Assembly (NCBI GenBank): GCA_030374805.1
Contig: JARGSG010000197.1
Span: 372,001 to 436,000, forward strand
Length of the DNA: 64,000 bases
DNA from: Gracilaria gracilis
Lineage: Eukaryota; Rhodophyta; Florideophyceae; Gracilariales; Gracilariaceae
Reading direction: 5' to 3'
The notes beneath the pieces were generated by a model. That model saw nothing but the letters and a program-made list of their open reading frames with translations. It was not told the DNA's origin and did not search any database. The translations under genes and the position numbers were made by a program. The stretch's first letter is position 1, and every line of letters begins with the position of its first letter. This document shows, piece by piece, positions 1 to 13,179 of the stretch.

Positions 1-1400
1 TTTCTTCACTACCGACGGCTTGCCTGGTATGCTGGAAGCAAAAGAGTACCGCGCACTCGACATGGTCTTCCCCTTCATCGGCGCCTTCTTCGACCATTGC
101 TGTGACGAGGTCGATGCAGTTCCCATCACTTCCGTCTTCTCCACGTGCTCAGACCTCCTCCTCGCCTCCATGCGATACAAAACCTTCACCGAATATACCA
201 ACGCCGGCTTACCGACATTCACAACCAAATCCGCTCCTTCAAGCGCACAGCCGTACTCGTCCTCGGCCTTCACCACACTTCCAGCCTCGGAACCCTCAAG
301 TTTCACCTTGTTGACTACATTTTCGAGGACATTCGCCGCTTCGGAGGCCTCCACTTCAATTATGCCGGCATATTCGAGCACGCCCACACCCTCTTCAAGT
401 CTCACTACTCCAAAACCTCAAAGCGCAGGTCCACCGCACATCAAGAAACTATTCATGCCATCCATCGCTCAAACGCCATCAAGGACTAGAATCCCGTACC
501 AACAAACCCTTCCATCACCTACTCCTCCCCTGGCCTCGCTTCCTCCGTCCAATCCCGAGAACCCGGTTTCGCCCGTGATGGCAAACACATCTCCTTCGCT
601 GACCTAATCACTGCCCACAAATTCATCAGCTCCAATTCTCACCTCCCTCACAAATCTCTTCAAGACCTCTTACCCCCTGATACCCTATTCATTCTTGCAC
701 AATTCGGAAGAGACGCCTTCCCATCCTTCATCACCCTCTCTCTCGAAGTCCTACAACTCACTGACAACTCCCCCGCCCTCCGTCAGGCTCGACTCCCCAT
801 AGTCAACTCCGCTTACGTCGTCGGCGGTTGCATCCCAACACTCGACAACTACATCACAGAACAAAACGAGCTCACCCTCCAGGATCCTCCTGTCCCCATC
901 ATTCAACGAATTTTTGCCACCCCCTCCTTCGGTCCTTCCAAGTCCCCAAAGTTCTCCCACGTTCTCGTCGCCGGCTCCACCTCCCCCCCTCCACATCCAT
1001 CGTCTGGGTCTGCAAACTCATCTCCCTTCTTCGTTTCGCCCTTCCTTCTCCAACTTCTTCTCCCAAAGAGTTCGCCTTCGTCCAGTTCATAGAACTCGTC
1101 CCACCCAGCGACGAAGTCGAACTCCTCCTCAACTGTGTTTGTCTTCGATGGGCAACAGACGAAAAACATAACCACACCATGCACCCAGTTCTCATCTCTA
1201 CCCACTCCACTTCCGATAACGTTTCCCCTTGGTATGGACTCATCCCCTCTTCCTCCATCCTCGGCTCCGTTCACGTTCTCTGCCAGAAATACCCCGCTCC
1301 TCCCTTCGCTTCTCGTCTACACTGGCGCTTTCACCGATTCTATCTCAATCGGTTCTATCGAGACCCCACCGCCAAGCCTTATTTCCCATCCAACACGTAG
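1..1400 (+). pseudogene. Plavaka/KDZ-like transposase, C-terminal part (KDZ-A)
   Basis: Homologue of the C-terminal half of the KDZ-B transposase, read from the window edge (FFTTDGLPGMLEAKEYRALD) to about 1,400. It keeps SLGTLKFHLVDYIFEDIRRF and HAHTLFKSHYSKTSKRRS, and near the end LHWRFHRFYLNRFYRDPT. The matching protein runs through at least three frames, so several small indels have accumulated. The N-terminal half lies outside the window. It is convergent with gene F of KDZ-A at 1.7 kb, as in KDZ-B. Confidence 0.65.
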
Positions 1401-1419
1401 CCTCTATTCCCTGTTAGCT

Positions 1420-1714
1420 CCAGCTGCAAAAAATTTCAACCCGCTTCCTTTCAATTGGAAGGAGTGAAGATACGCATGACATGAGAAAGAAAAAGCATCT
1501 CGTCCCCATCCCACACATATCTCCACCCCTTCCCCGCTCACTGCACCTCACCCTACCCTTAGTAGCCCGCCTCCCCCGTACCATCAACCCCTGTCCCTTC
1601 CCTGCGTTCCGCCCGGTGTGCCACCAACTGCACGAAACTCGCGTCCTCCAGTCGACAGGCCGCTATGTAACAATCAAGAACTGCACCTAGTCTCCGTGTT
1701 AGTTTGGCCATAAC
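1420..1714. other. Short 3' intergenic stretch between transposase and gene F (KDZ-A)
   Basis: Two convergent genes end here. Pyrimidine-rich plus strand; no conserved protein or structured repeat seen. Confidence 0.4.
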
Positions 1715-2662
1715 TTATTCCTCCCTCAGAGCTAGGTATGTCTTCTCCCTCGATGGTACCCACAGCCCAACTGTCGCAGTTCTCCCAAAGTTTCCCGACA
1801 CACACCCCGGATCTCCATCCACAAACCCATCGTTCTCAAACTTCTCGGCATGCTCCTCCTGTAGCGATCGCCAGGCTACCCCCAGTATTCCTTCAACAGC
1901 CCCAGGTAGATAACTTTCGTACAAAGTAAAGAACAAAAGCTGTCTTTGCCCTCCACGTCCCACAACCTCGTTCATAGTTTTCACCACACAGGCAATCCAG
2001 GCGTCAAGTCTCGCAAGGTGCATCACTGTTCCATGCACGTACTGCCATTAACCGTTAGTATGCCTCTCCACGGCGTATTTCATATACTCTTCCAACACTG
2101 CCACCGCCATCCCATTCTTGAAGTACATATCTTCATCATCAACCTCCCATGGTGGCCCAACCGCACGAGATCCGGAATAAGCAAGGTCTTCGAACCGGTT
2201 CATTCTCCACGCACACAACTCATTTTCCCCGCCCTCTTCTCTTCCCATCAGCTTCTCGCGCGCCTCCCCCATCTGCTGCTTTAGCTCTTTCCATAGCCCA
2301 GTCCCCTCAGTAGGTTTCGCAGGTTTCGCAATCAAATCATATCCAAGGATGAAGAATAACTTGTCGCGAGCCGCCCGCTTCCGCACCCCAATCACATCGC
2401 TTAATGTCTGCCTCACCCGCTGCCTCAGACACTTGTCCGCATTCACATTATCCACACACTCCTGTTTCCTTCCCGCTTCTCGCATCGTCTTCCAATTATC
2501 TCCAATTATTTCCGTCTCCACCACATACTTCAACAGCACATCACTTCCTCCCTCCGTTGATGGCGTGTACGCCCTCATCTCATATGCCCCTTGACACGGG
2601 CACCGAGGTACCATATCTTTCTCCCAAGCCACAAATATGCTGCCCTCCCTACTTTCTCCCAC
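1715..2662 (-). pseudogene. Gene F copy (KDZ-A)
   Basis: 2,662-2,048 is open and matches gene F of KDZ-B (AYEMRAYTPSTEGGSDVLLK; VIGVRKRAARDKLFFILGYD; DMYFKNGMAVAVLEEYMKYA). The remainder continues in another frame to about 1,715 (MHLARLDAWIACVVKTMNEV). Function unknown. Confidence 0.5.
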
Positions 2663-2689
2663 CGTCTCACTTATGTTCTTCCAGCTCCT

Positions 2690-4252
2690 ACCAACGTTCT
2701 ACGTGTCAAAACGGAGTTCTGACGCCTCCAACTTCGCATAGTGGAGAATCTTATCATATACAGCCCTTGCAAATCCGTAAAAACATTCTGGCACCTCTCT
2801 ATCATGCTCTCGACGCCCCTACACTTTCTTTCCACACCTTCTTCGCTTCCTACCCTTCACAGCCTCCCTTAAAATTTCAATCAACACATTTTTCTGCTTC
2901 AGCTCCCCCCTCACCCGTTCCAATTGTTTCTGCGTGAGCTTCAAACTCACCATCATGGTACAGTGATCCTCCTTCATATTTCCCAGCTTCCCTTTCAACG
3001 AATTCACCCTTTCAACCAGTGCAGACCTTGGCAACAAGCGTAAGTTCTATTCATCTTCTTATGCTATTACTGTAGTTTCCATTTCCTTTACTCCGTTTCT
3101 CTCTCCACGATTCCCAGAATCGTCGACTCCTGCTTCATGCACATCGTCCTCAATCCGAACCTCATTATGCCTCACACGTATTCCTTCAGGTGTTCGTACC
3201 GCGGTGTCCACCAGGTTCCCTCCAGTTCTATGCCTGTTTTGGACAACGACATCTTCTCCTTCGAATACCATCCCATCCATTGGTATATTGTCTCTCACAT
3301 TTTCAATCACTGATCCGCCACTGTTACGTCCTAGAACTCTTCCGGGCAAATTGTCTCGGAGCCATTCCATCCTCTCCACATTGGCGTGGCTCTCCATTCC
3401 ATCGCCCACACGCCCAAGTCGCCTCAAACTGTCCTCTGCGTTTCCAAGCTCCCTCATATGCCTCATACCTCCCACTTCCTCTTCCTTCCGCATCTTAGTA
3501 TGTCGTGGTCCACCAGTTCTTCCTCTGCCCGCCATTCGATTCCTCCTAATACCAACCACAACCTCCATGCTCTCGTTCCTCGCCTCCTGAACGCCTCCTC
3601 CTACTTCTCTTTCACGACCCTTCCCCTCTCGAACGCCAACCCCAGCCACTCTCTCTCCCTCTTTCCCTCGAATACCACGGCTAACTATTCTACTAGTACT
3701 TCTGTCTATCTTCCTTCCCTCCCCCTCACTGCGACACTCCCTCCCCTTCTCTATGACACCTCCACACTCGCCTTCTTCTACAACTTGAGTGGAGTCATAG
3801 CTCCTTCGCCGCCCACCTCTATCCCTACCACCCCGCGCATCATCCCCCTGCCTTCCTCTCATCCCTCCCCTACTTTCCCCTCCTCCATTTCCCATCTCAT
3901 GAAGAAGCGGAGTAGTTGGTGTTACCAAAGCACTTACTGTTCGCTCGGTTCGCTCCGTTTGCTGGGTGCGCTCGGTTCGCTCGGTTCGCTCCAAAGGTCG
4001 GCCTCGATCACGTCTCCTCGTGTTCTTCCTACCTTTCCCACGTAATCCGCTTCGAGGAGCGCGCGTACTACGCCCAATACCGCCCTCGCCATTTTCCACA
4101 TCGCCACTTCGAGGCGCACGCGTAGTACTACCCAAGCCATCCTCCCGACCCCGACCTACCACCTCTGCACGTTTTTGCCCTTTTGACGCCCGCCCGCTTA
4201 CATCCTTCGCATTCGCATTCGCATGAGCACTTCTCGTTTTACGTTTCGCCAT
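2690..4252 (-). pseudogene. Gene E copy (KDZ-A)
   Basis: ATG at 4,252 gives MAKRKTRSAHANANAKDVSG, orthologous to gene E of KDZ-B. The frame stays open to 3,059, through an RTER-type minisatellite at 3,939-3,992 and a long Arg/Gly/Glu-rich stretch. The coiled coil (LVERVNSLKGKLGNMKEDHC) follows in another frame at 2,819-3,037. The open frame extends upstream of the ATG to 4,501, but only the part from 4,252 is conserved in the other copy, which supports this start. Confidence 0.55.
3939..3992 (-). repeat. 9-bp minisatellite in gene E of KDZ-A
   Basis: Six units of GTTCGCTCG type, the reverse complement of the KDZ-B 9-bp unit, encoding Glu-Arg-Thr repeats in gene E. Confidence 0.7.
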
Positions 4253-4774
4253 ATGGAATCGGACGACGACGATGCGCCTGGTGGTGCGCTCTAGATGTTG
4301 TCGCCGCTCGCCGCTTGAGGTGTTCGCCGCTCGACGTGATCGCAGGTCCTCCGTGAAACGCACACCTTCACTAGACGTGTGGTAGAAATATCGCACCGTT
4401 TTAGTACTTTTCGGAATCACTTTCCGAAAATTGGCACGGAAATTTCCCTTCCTGTACGAAACCTCACTGCCAAAAACTGGTACACTTTCACATGATATCA
4501 CATGTACTCCGTATCTTCTATTCTATGTACGTGAACGTCAACCCACTTCCCAGAATCCTATCCCCATTTTGTTCACGTCACTGGATGATAAAACTGACGA
4601 CACCCACTCATTTGGGGGAGTTCTCCTCCTCCCCTGTGGAACACGAGAGTTAGAGAGAAAGCGTAATAAAATGTACCCAACTCGATTTTACACATACTAC
4701 GGTACACCTTTCGGTTCTATAAGTCATAAATCAATTGAGCTCTATTCGATTACTATAGGATTCGAAGACGTACC

Positions 4775-5609
4775 CCATGTGTACTCCATTCCATAATCTG
4801 CAAACAACTCTTCTCCCACTTCTACAACCCGAAGTGCCCGGACGGCAAGCGTTCAGTATTCTCTTAATTGAAGTGGATTTCGCCCAGTTTCTGGGGTTCG
4901 AATCACCGCCACATTGCCAGTCCGTCGCTGCTTCAAGCCATCCTCCACTGCATCCCTATCATTATCCCCTTGAATATGTTTTGGGTCTTTAGTTGTTCCA
5001 CCCAACGAAATTGGAGTGGGGACAATCCATACACGGATTGTAGGTACTTCTCGTCTTCTTTCCGGGAGTTTCCGGAATACCTCGCCTCGCAGGCTAATTT
5101 CCATCGCATAAGTTCGAAAATGTGCGGCGGTGGCTCCCAACAACCCTTCCCCATACTTCTTGTGTACCTCCTTCCTCTTCGTTAAGTCATAGTACACTAG
5201 AGTTCCGTAAAAGAAACATATCTCTTCGTTCTTCATGAAACGGCGCGTAGTAAACACTCCCACTCCTGCGTCATGGTGACAAATTGACGGCTTCCCAATG
5301 CGACAACCACACATAGTGGCCTCCAGTACCAACATCGCGTTCCCATCCAGGAGACCCATCTTCCCTTGCAACTTTTTCGGCCACTCATGCAGCGCTTTGT
5401 GCCTGCTGATCATGGCCATGCCCTCCTACCGCCACATTGATGCCAGGAAGTCCATAATATACGGTAGGAACTTCTGATACTGTGGGAAGCCTGATGGAGC
5501 CTTCCATGATCGTAAAGGACGAGTTGGGAAATAATTCCATCACGCGATTCACGGGGTTTCGGACCTTTTGCGTAATTTGAATGTCCCTCTCATTATTGCA
5601 CATGCACAT
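4775..5609 (-). pseudogene. SET-domain gene copy (KDZ-A)
   Basis: Begins MCMCNNERDIQITQKVRNPV at 5,609, three codons after the methyltransferase TAG in the same frame. The frame changes near 5,400. The core DAGVGVFTTRRFMKNEEICF and FYGTLVYYDLTKRKE are intact from 5,419 to 4,853, and the terminal GEEL..DYG equivalent continues to about 4,775. Broken by at least one frame change and one stop. Confidence 0.65.
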
Positions 5610-5615
5610 CGCGAA

Positions 5616-7854
5616 CTAAACAATGGCCGCGTGCCTAGCATGAGCAAAACAGTCAGGGTCCGGCTCACAACCAATGAACTTCTGATGACGTTGTAACTAC
5701 ATGCATTCCAGGGCAGTCGAAAAAGTTCCCGCGAACAAGTCCACCACTGTATCACCTGGCTGCGAAAATCTGCTGATCAGCTCCTTCAACAACGTCCGAG
5801 GTTTTTGTTCCGACCTCACCTTTTGCAACATGTAGCCCCCATCCTCCTTCTTTCTTTTCCATTGAAGAATCTCCCGTTGGATATGGACGGTACCTGGTCA
5901 ATAACACTGTGGTACCCTAGATACCTCGACTGCACGTAGTTAAAGTTCCCATAGTACACCATCGCATGCTGCTTTTCATAAGCGAGGCCATTTCGAACAC
6001 CATGTATCCCATACTCCATGGCAGGGAACAAGGAGCAGGACCTGCGTCCCGGGTCTCGCATGGGGTTGCCTTGCGACCGTATAAAATGAATTGGGACCTG
6101 TTCCACAACAAACGATCGCCTCGGAACCCCTTGCTCGTACTTTGCTCCCATAATGGAAAGCACCCTCGTCCACTGGTTGACCTGTTCCAATTCACAGAAG
6201 ATAACGAAATGACCCCCCGGACGTAGCAGCCTTGATATAAGCGTTGCCGCCTTCTTCATATGCTCAGCGTTCAGCATATCGTACCAACTGTTCTCCCGGT
6301 TCTTATCGCCCCTTATGTTGTATGGTGGGTCCATAAGAACCAGTTGAACTTTCCCCAATGGAGAGACTCCGTTGTTTCGCAGAGTCTCGTCCGTTTCTAC
6401 CATATCCTCGAACCCGCAATTATACATTCGAAAGTATTTCTCCATCTCCACTTCACAACGTTGGAATACCATTTTATCGTCCAACGATGAAATGGCAGGA
6501 GGAGGCTGTATGTCAGCGTCGGACGACTGTTCACCAACATGTTCATTCCCACTCTCACCCACTACATCCATTCCACTTCCGCCATCTCCATCTTTTCCTT
6601 GTTTCCCCTCCGAAGGATTCCCCCTTTTTAACTGCTCATCGTCATCGTCATGAATTTCGATGGCAGGCTCCGGTTTCGATATCGGCGTGAGAGGTATATC
6701 AGGGACCCTGAGTGTTTCTTTGATTTTAAATGGGCTTATTGTCTCCAAGATGGAGGACATAAGCGAGTTAGAGAAACAATCAAATCTCTGAGCAAACGCT
6801 GTTGACGGGTCCCTGTGAAACGTCTTTAGAACGGCCCATCGTCCAGGTTCTGATATTTTGTACAACTGCTGGTTCACAACAACCTTGTTCAGTTCAGAAA
6901 TGGGCTCCTTCGCAAGCGTTCGGAGGGCCACATCAATGTCCTCCGGAAGATTCCATGCCCATGGTTGGACCTTGTCTTCCAGAAGAGTTTGCGTGTTGCT
7001 CTGTAGCAAGCGATGGTCGTTTTCCTTGTGCAGAAACCCCTCGTAACATGTTTCAATGGGTTTAAACTGCATTTCGTCGTACACGAGCAGTATAAAAAGA
7101 AGAACCATGACCTCCGCGCTAGGGAATTCTAGGAATTGGTAGAAACAATCCCAGGCCTTTGTTACCAGCTGCACACCGAAACTCGCACGCTGAGCTTGGA
7201 GATTCTGCGATATTTGCACATTTCCAAAAGTGATGGAATATCCTTTCCCCCTCGTACGCCTCTTATGGCCCCGAAGGCGCTTTTCCATAGATACTTTTTG
7301 AATAAGGGAAAGAAAGAGAACTCCCTGGAAACGTGTAGCGATATTCGTACCGAAAGGGGGAACTATCCGGCCCACACGCCTGGGAGCTATACTCATGGAC
7401 TTGAAGAATTTGGTTAACGTCACATTCTTTGGTATTCCTTGACAGTCCACTCTAGTATAAGCATTCCAAAAATCCCTCACACGCCTGTCTCCGTCTCCGT
7501 CCATGATGTCAAGCAACTTCGTCGACAGATACAGCTGACGGTACGAACCCTTCCCGCACACATCCTTGAGCTCATCGTCGCTGTATGACGGGTGAGTGGG
7601 TCCGAGAAAGATAGAGAAGTACTTCTTGGCAACGTCTAGGACAGTGCGATTCTTGATGATATATTGAACGAATTCGCTGTGTCCCAGTTTCCTAGGTTCG
7701 TCTTTCTCTCGCATCGTCGACTCAGAGTGATCATGGATATCGAGAAACGCGGTGAGAAGCTCATCCCCAGAACCGAACATTTTTCAACCTTCATATCGGA
7801 TGTCGGAGGTGCCGGTGACGGTGACTTAGACCTGGATGTGGTTGCGGCAGCCAT
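5616..7854 (-). pseudogene. Beta-class DNA N6-adenine methyltransferase-like gene (KDZ-A)
   Basis: The better-preserved copy. It starts at 7,854 (MAAATTSRSKSPSPAPPTSD); after an early frame change, 654 codons are open from 7,780 to 5,816. It contains intact DPPYN motif IV (VQLVLMDPPYNIRGDKNREN), LLRPGGHFVIF, and FIRSQGNPMRDPGRRS, shared with KDZ-B. Motif I (VVDLFAGTFSTA) lies downstream in another frame near 5,720. The N-terminal 400 residues form a conserved helical region plus an acidic linker and are not a family I recognise. The order IV then I indicates the beta class; DPPY-type motifs modify exocyclic amino groups, most often adenine N6. A TAG ends it three codons before the SET ATG, in frame. 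Confidence 0.75.
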
Positions 7855-7889
7855 TTTAAACAATAACGGGGGCTGTATTATGAATACGG

Positions 7890-8035
7890 AAGGAGAACGG
7901 GAGCGGTCGTGATAAAACATATAATTGAAGTCGGCAGCGGACGGCGAGGGCGATCGGACGAAAGCTGACGGGAGACGGCAGCGAACGAGAGATGAGTGCG
8001 GATGGTAGAAGGGAGCGGACGGCAGACGGCTGCGG
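7890..8035 (-). repeat. GC-rich minisatellite upstream of the KDZ-A methyltransferase
   Basis: Units of the type ACGGGAGACGGCAGCGAACG (reverse complement of the KDZ-B unit), starting about 40 bp before the ATG at 7,854. Confidence 0.6.
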
Positions 8036-8099
8036 AATTAGCGATGTAAAGGAGGAGTTCAGACGCCAAAACGGTACCAGAACTCTAAAGTAGAGGAGT

Positions 8100-11000
8100 A
8101 GAAGGGAATTGGGCGACGTTAGGGGACTTATGAGGTGAAAAACAGTTACAAGAGAAGACAGGAATGGGTGAAGTACACTCACGCGAGTGAGCATCAACAA
8201 TGCCCAAGAAATAAAGATACTATGCGCAGCATCCAAACGGGGACAAAGGAGCGTGCAGCGACGATAACAACGGGGCACGAGACCAGGCTTGCAGCAACGG
8301 TAGCGGCGGCAGAACGACCCTATGGGAAACTAGACGATGTAGAATCGGCTAGGGGGTGCTTGAGGTTTACCACGGTCAGCTCTGCTCACCGGGAGGTGCG
8401 TAAGTGCATCTCCGGGGACAGCAGCCACGTTTCGAAAAAGAATAGACAATCTATCTTCAAATGGGTTCCCTGAGGACTTGCACAACACGGTGCATGAGCC
8501 CTACACGTGGACACTTTGAAGGGCACCTTGTGCAAACTAAACTACTACTATGCTACTATGCATACCCAATATGGGCTGATTCTATTGCACTACAGACTCC
8601 CTTTCTTAGGCCTGGCCTCGTCCCGAGGCTGGCAATACCTTCTCATGCAGGAAAGGGCCAATCGCGAGGGCAAACACATACATCCACAACCTTTGAATCC
8701 CCCAAGATCCCATTTGGGTAACCATCAAGCGCGAGCGAGTGCTACACAATACCCATGCATGGGCCGTGGCCTACGCGGTAGACCAGAAGACACGGAGGAG
8801 CACAGTTTTTTGTATAGCGAATTCCCGTGCGGGCGGCTAACGAACGGGCGGCGACGTACCGAATCGGAGACGAACAGAGTCCTTTGATGCGTTGCACGAC
8901 TATTCACGGTTGGGTTGACAACATTTTCGGTTTTTGAAGTCGTCCCAGTAATGGGGAAGTTGTCGAGAGCACTCCAGCGGAGCCATTCCAACGAGAGGGG
9001 GAGTTGTCCGGTGGGTTAGTGTCACGGTGCGCGACTCTGACGTGACCGAGCCTCCGTTCATATCACATGTCCCGTTCGTTGGATGCTGACACCAAAATTA
9101 GGAACTCCGATTGCGCGCCGCGACCGAACTGACCCTGCACTTGAGCTGCCACTGAACCCATCATGGGAAACGACCTTGGCAACATCGGGTTCCGTCCCTT
9201 CGGGTTCTAAGGAAGCGATAGCGCTGAGCTGATTACGAAAGACCCGCCACGGGTGTGACAAAGAGTACACAACCAACGTACTGAGTTCCAGACAGCCAAA
9301 GTCCCGCATGGGTTGTAGTGCCGAACTACAGCGAATACAACCATCCGGGCAAACAACTTTTTTTTTCGGTTGACGTATTCACGAACCGAGCGCTGTACGT
9401 TCTTTCCCGGTGTTGGAACGTGCGTTTTGATGATTCGCAGTACCCAAACAGCGGCCGACGCACGCGTGATCACTCTGCAGACCGAGCTGCGAAGGCGCAA
9501 CTAATAATCCTTCTAATGGCCCTTCCGATCCCACATGGGTCCAACTCATTGAATGAAATCCCTCTGTAGGCGTTTGAACATCTTCCAGTATAGTCCCGTA
9601 GGGTGCTTCTTGAATATGCGCTACACCAATCCACTGGCTGTGAATGTCCAGCTCTTCGTCCCAAGGGGTATCATTGCCTCCCTAGAGCGGTGGTACACCT
9701 TGAGAGAGTGATGTTCTCAAAGTTGTTTTCCCGAAGAGGTTTATGCTCGAACGACATACGTCCAAAGTATTGTATGCCATTTTCAACGATATCCCAAGGG
9801 GGCGAGGTTGTTCTACGTGCAACGCATTGCTTATGTACTCCACGTCTATTCACCCTGCGAAGGACTGCGCACCGCAGCTGTATAGGTGCCTGCTGCGGTC
9901 GTTTAAACCACGCCCCATATCTGGAGTTGTGGTCGCGTTCCGACGGCAGTTGATCCCGAAAAAGGGAGTTTTCCCCGATGGGCCCGAGCACGGTAACGAA
10001 CGCCCCAGTGAGGGCCAGGTTTCCATCAGCAGGTTGTGGTCCCGGTGGGTTGCGGGAGTCTTCCCAATGGGCGCGAGCACGGTGATGAATGTCCCGCTAA
10101 GGGCCAGGTCTCCTTAATAAACTGTCGTCTCGGTGGGTTGCGGTAGTAGTCCCGATGGGCCCGTAAGCTCTGATAGAGTCAATAAAGAAGTTCTGCTCTC
10201 CCTCAATGTCCTTGTGGGACGCGCAGTAGCGGCTAAATCATCCCCTTCGGGGGTCAGATCACGCATATCGGCACTGATCGTCCCGTGTGCAGCATGCGAC
10301 CCTGCGCGAATGCGGTGCAAAACGCCCTGGCTTGGTCTCCTTCCTTTGTTGTAGTGCTCTCGGGCTGCAAGTGCCGAGATGTCTCGGTGGGGAGCACCGT
10401 GAGCCTCTTTGGATGGCTGCGGTGTGCAAGCGGCGGTGCGCACGTACGCCCGGCGCATGCCAGCAAGGCCGCGTGGTGCACAGTACGGCATGGGGCGCAA
10501 TTTGAATGTCCTCGGTCGCCTAATAGGCCAGAATGCGCCAAATTCCAAGAGGGTTACCTGCAAGGAGAGTCAAAAAATCTTGCATGGAAATTACCCTCCC
10601 GTGCGGGGTCAAAAAGGGCGATTCTTTGTTTTTTCCCGTATCTCCGAATCGCGGACGTTTCAGGGGCTCGCAGTGCCCGTTTTGTGGTGCGCAGCACATC
10701 AAAATACTTAGAATTTTTTCCCGGTGCCGAACCGCTTCCCTACGGGCAATACTGTAGACCGAATCGGCTACCCACGCGCGTGGTCCACGTGGCGTTTGCA
10801 CGCTTCCAGCGGCGCATACTGGCGCGCCCCGCCTGTGCATGGCGCGCGCGCCTGTGCATGGCGCGCGCGTGTCCCACGTGGGTGATTTCGGAGTGCAACG
10901 GCGCACGCCAACGATGTACAGCTTCCAGTCGGGTGTGCACAGTCCTCGAGAGCCTTGCGCTCTGCATAGCGGGTAGTCCAAGTCGTCCTACGTCATCCCA

Positions 11001-12882
11001 TAGGGGTCCAGACGACTTCCAAACTGACGCGAACCGTTTCCGAGTCATATGCGAGTCCCAAGGGGGGTTTGAACTAGCGCTATCCCGGCGAGAAAAGTTT
11101 TGGCCGCCATGGCCGGGGGGAGAGTATGCCAAAATTTTCGTTGCCCAAACTGGGAAAGCAGACCAAACTCAGCGGAGGAGGTTCGTGGAAGGTGCGCGAG
11201 CATGAGCGGCTGCGTCGCGCCAAAGATCGAACGAGGACGCCGTAAAAAATTAGACTAAATGCTGCCAGGAGTCCTGCGTCTATGGGCCGCTGTCGCTTAG
11301 AGCGTTGACGGCCAGAAACCCATGAAGGGCAGTACCATCAGCGGCTCGCATATCTACGACCCATATGCTTTAGTCGCCGTCTTCCTCCTCGAGGACTTTA
11401 GGCGGCAACTCCGCATCTGGAAGTGACGTCCCAGAGGGTTCCTTCGCGGTTCCAAGATCGGTCTTAACCCGTGTAGGGCCAGTAGACTATGACCCGAAGG
11501 GCAGTAATCACGAAATACACAATCATTCTCCCCCTCTTGGGCGAGCGCACCGCACGAGTTGCGAAGGCCCAAGCGGTATTTCGAAAGACAAAACGGGAGA
11601 TATCAGGGTGCATATGAACTAACAAATATGGATATAAAACCCAGATGAAGGGCTCAAACGGAAAGGAGCCCAGATGCATAAACGAAAGCCAAAAGAAACA
11701 AAGGAATCCCAAAAGGGTAGAAACCGTAAGCGGCTCATCCAGAACGGTTATGAATAATACCGTAGAGATGCGAAGAAACCCATTGGAATCCAAAAACGCC
11801 TGTGATTCATCCCTTGAGGGCTAATTGATGACAAGATGAAACCCATTTTGGTTCTGTAGAGGACTCGAAAACTGTTCTCTCCGGAATGGTTTATTGCGAA
11901 ACACTGTCATCCAAGCCCATGTGGGGTTCGCTGAAAAACTATGATCCCACAACAGCTATGTCGGTCGACCAATATCCTGGTATCAGGTTTCCCAGTGAGG
12001 GATAGACCAAAATATCAAATGAATGGTCAACCACGGAGTGGGAACCAATTTGGAAACCTGTGAGGGGTCCAAAGCGTTCTTAATGCGTGAGGATAAATCC
12101 TCATAGTGTCGAGGAAGTCCGTGCCCTGCATTGACTTCCTCGCCTTTTCCCACAAGGGTGAATTCGACAACTTCACTTCAGAGAAGAAAGAGTTTCCTGT
12201 TCATCAACGTGAACACGACCCAAATGGGAACACAGCTTTCAGTATAAAACGACCCACCCGATGGGAGCCTTCTCAGTAAATGTGGCCAGGAAGCCAACCT
12301 CTACCGGATACTGTATCCGTGACAAAACCCAGAACGGGACGACCACGACGGCTTCAGGAATCAGTAGACAAACACCCAGTTGGGAAAGAGTGTTCCAGAA
12401 AGAAACGAGAGCAACTCGTTGCCAAGCCGCATTCGTACCCAATCTGGGAATAAGATACAATAAGGAAACCTCCCGTGTCAGGCTTACTTCCTCCCAAGCG
12501 AATGGGGCGAGGAGCACGGGCGTCCTGACAGGGAGGTGTTCGAATCCCCAAAAAGGGGTTTCGTGAGAAAAGGAAAGGGGATAGAGCAAAGTTAGAGAAA
12601 TCAGTAACTCCCGTGAGGAAAATAAGTTAGAACAAATGAGACAAGAGGAACAAAAGATCTTGGATCCCAATGGGGTAGAATCCAAGTATTGAATATGTCC
12701 ACTTCAGAGGAGAAGGTGTTAAAACGCTAGGTCTCGGCATTCGCGTCCGGACTCAAAGCGCCCGACTTGGGAAGGTTAGTACCTCTACGGCTAACCACTC
12801 TCCTGGTCCGGTGTCCGTTTGGAGCGTTCATTTCGACCCGTGTACCGCGTCTCTTTATAAGGGCGGATTCTGTTGCACTACA
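8100..12882 (-). mobile_element. Coding-free LTR element fossil (LARD-like) inside KDZ-A
   Basis: Two LTR starts, TGTAGTGCAA(C/T)AGAATC, read leftwards from 12,882 and from 8,594, 4.29 kb apart, which places a 5' LTR at about 12.3-12.88 kb and a 3' LTR at about 8.1-8.59 kb. The same LTR start is seen in the tandem LTRs at 32.4-33.5 kb. I find no gag or pol. The whole interval carries many small CCC-N-GGG palindromes. It is a non-autonomous-looking, old LTR retrotransposon inserted between the methyltransferase and gene D of KDZ-A. The left boundary is uncertain by about 100 bp. Confidence 0.5.
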
Positions 12883-13179
12883 ATGAGAGTAGGGTGCGGT
12901 AATTCCTAGATATGGAAGTATAGGCGAAGTTATAACTTACGGTTCTCCGGAAAGCGGTCTGTGGTGCAGTGGCACTCCATCACGGCTCCGGTGAAGTGCC
13001 ACTCGAGTTCGGTCCGCTTTCCATGCGCCGTGGGAGAAAAAGTAAAAAAAAATAATTTCCACCTGGACAGCGGCCCCCTCGCGACTGGCGCTTGTTCGTA
13101 ATGTGACGCTGCGTGTACTTAAGCACTTTCGCTCTCCTGCCAAATGCCTCTGTAAGCACAACGCTCTGTACCTCCCCGT

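Noticed and set aside
3386-4045. 219-codon plus-strand frame
   Set aside because: Antisense shadow of gene E, whose minus-strand protein is conserved in KDZ-B.
10285-11205. 306-codon plus-strand open frame in the coding-free LTR element
   Set aside because: Composition follows GC-rich short tandem repeats (GGCGCGCGC), overlapping open frames exist on both strands, and no motif or homologue is seen in the window.
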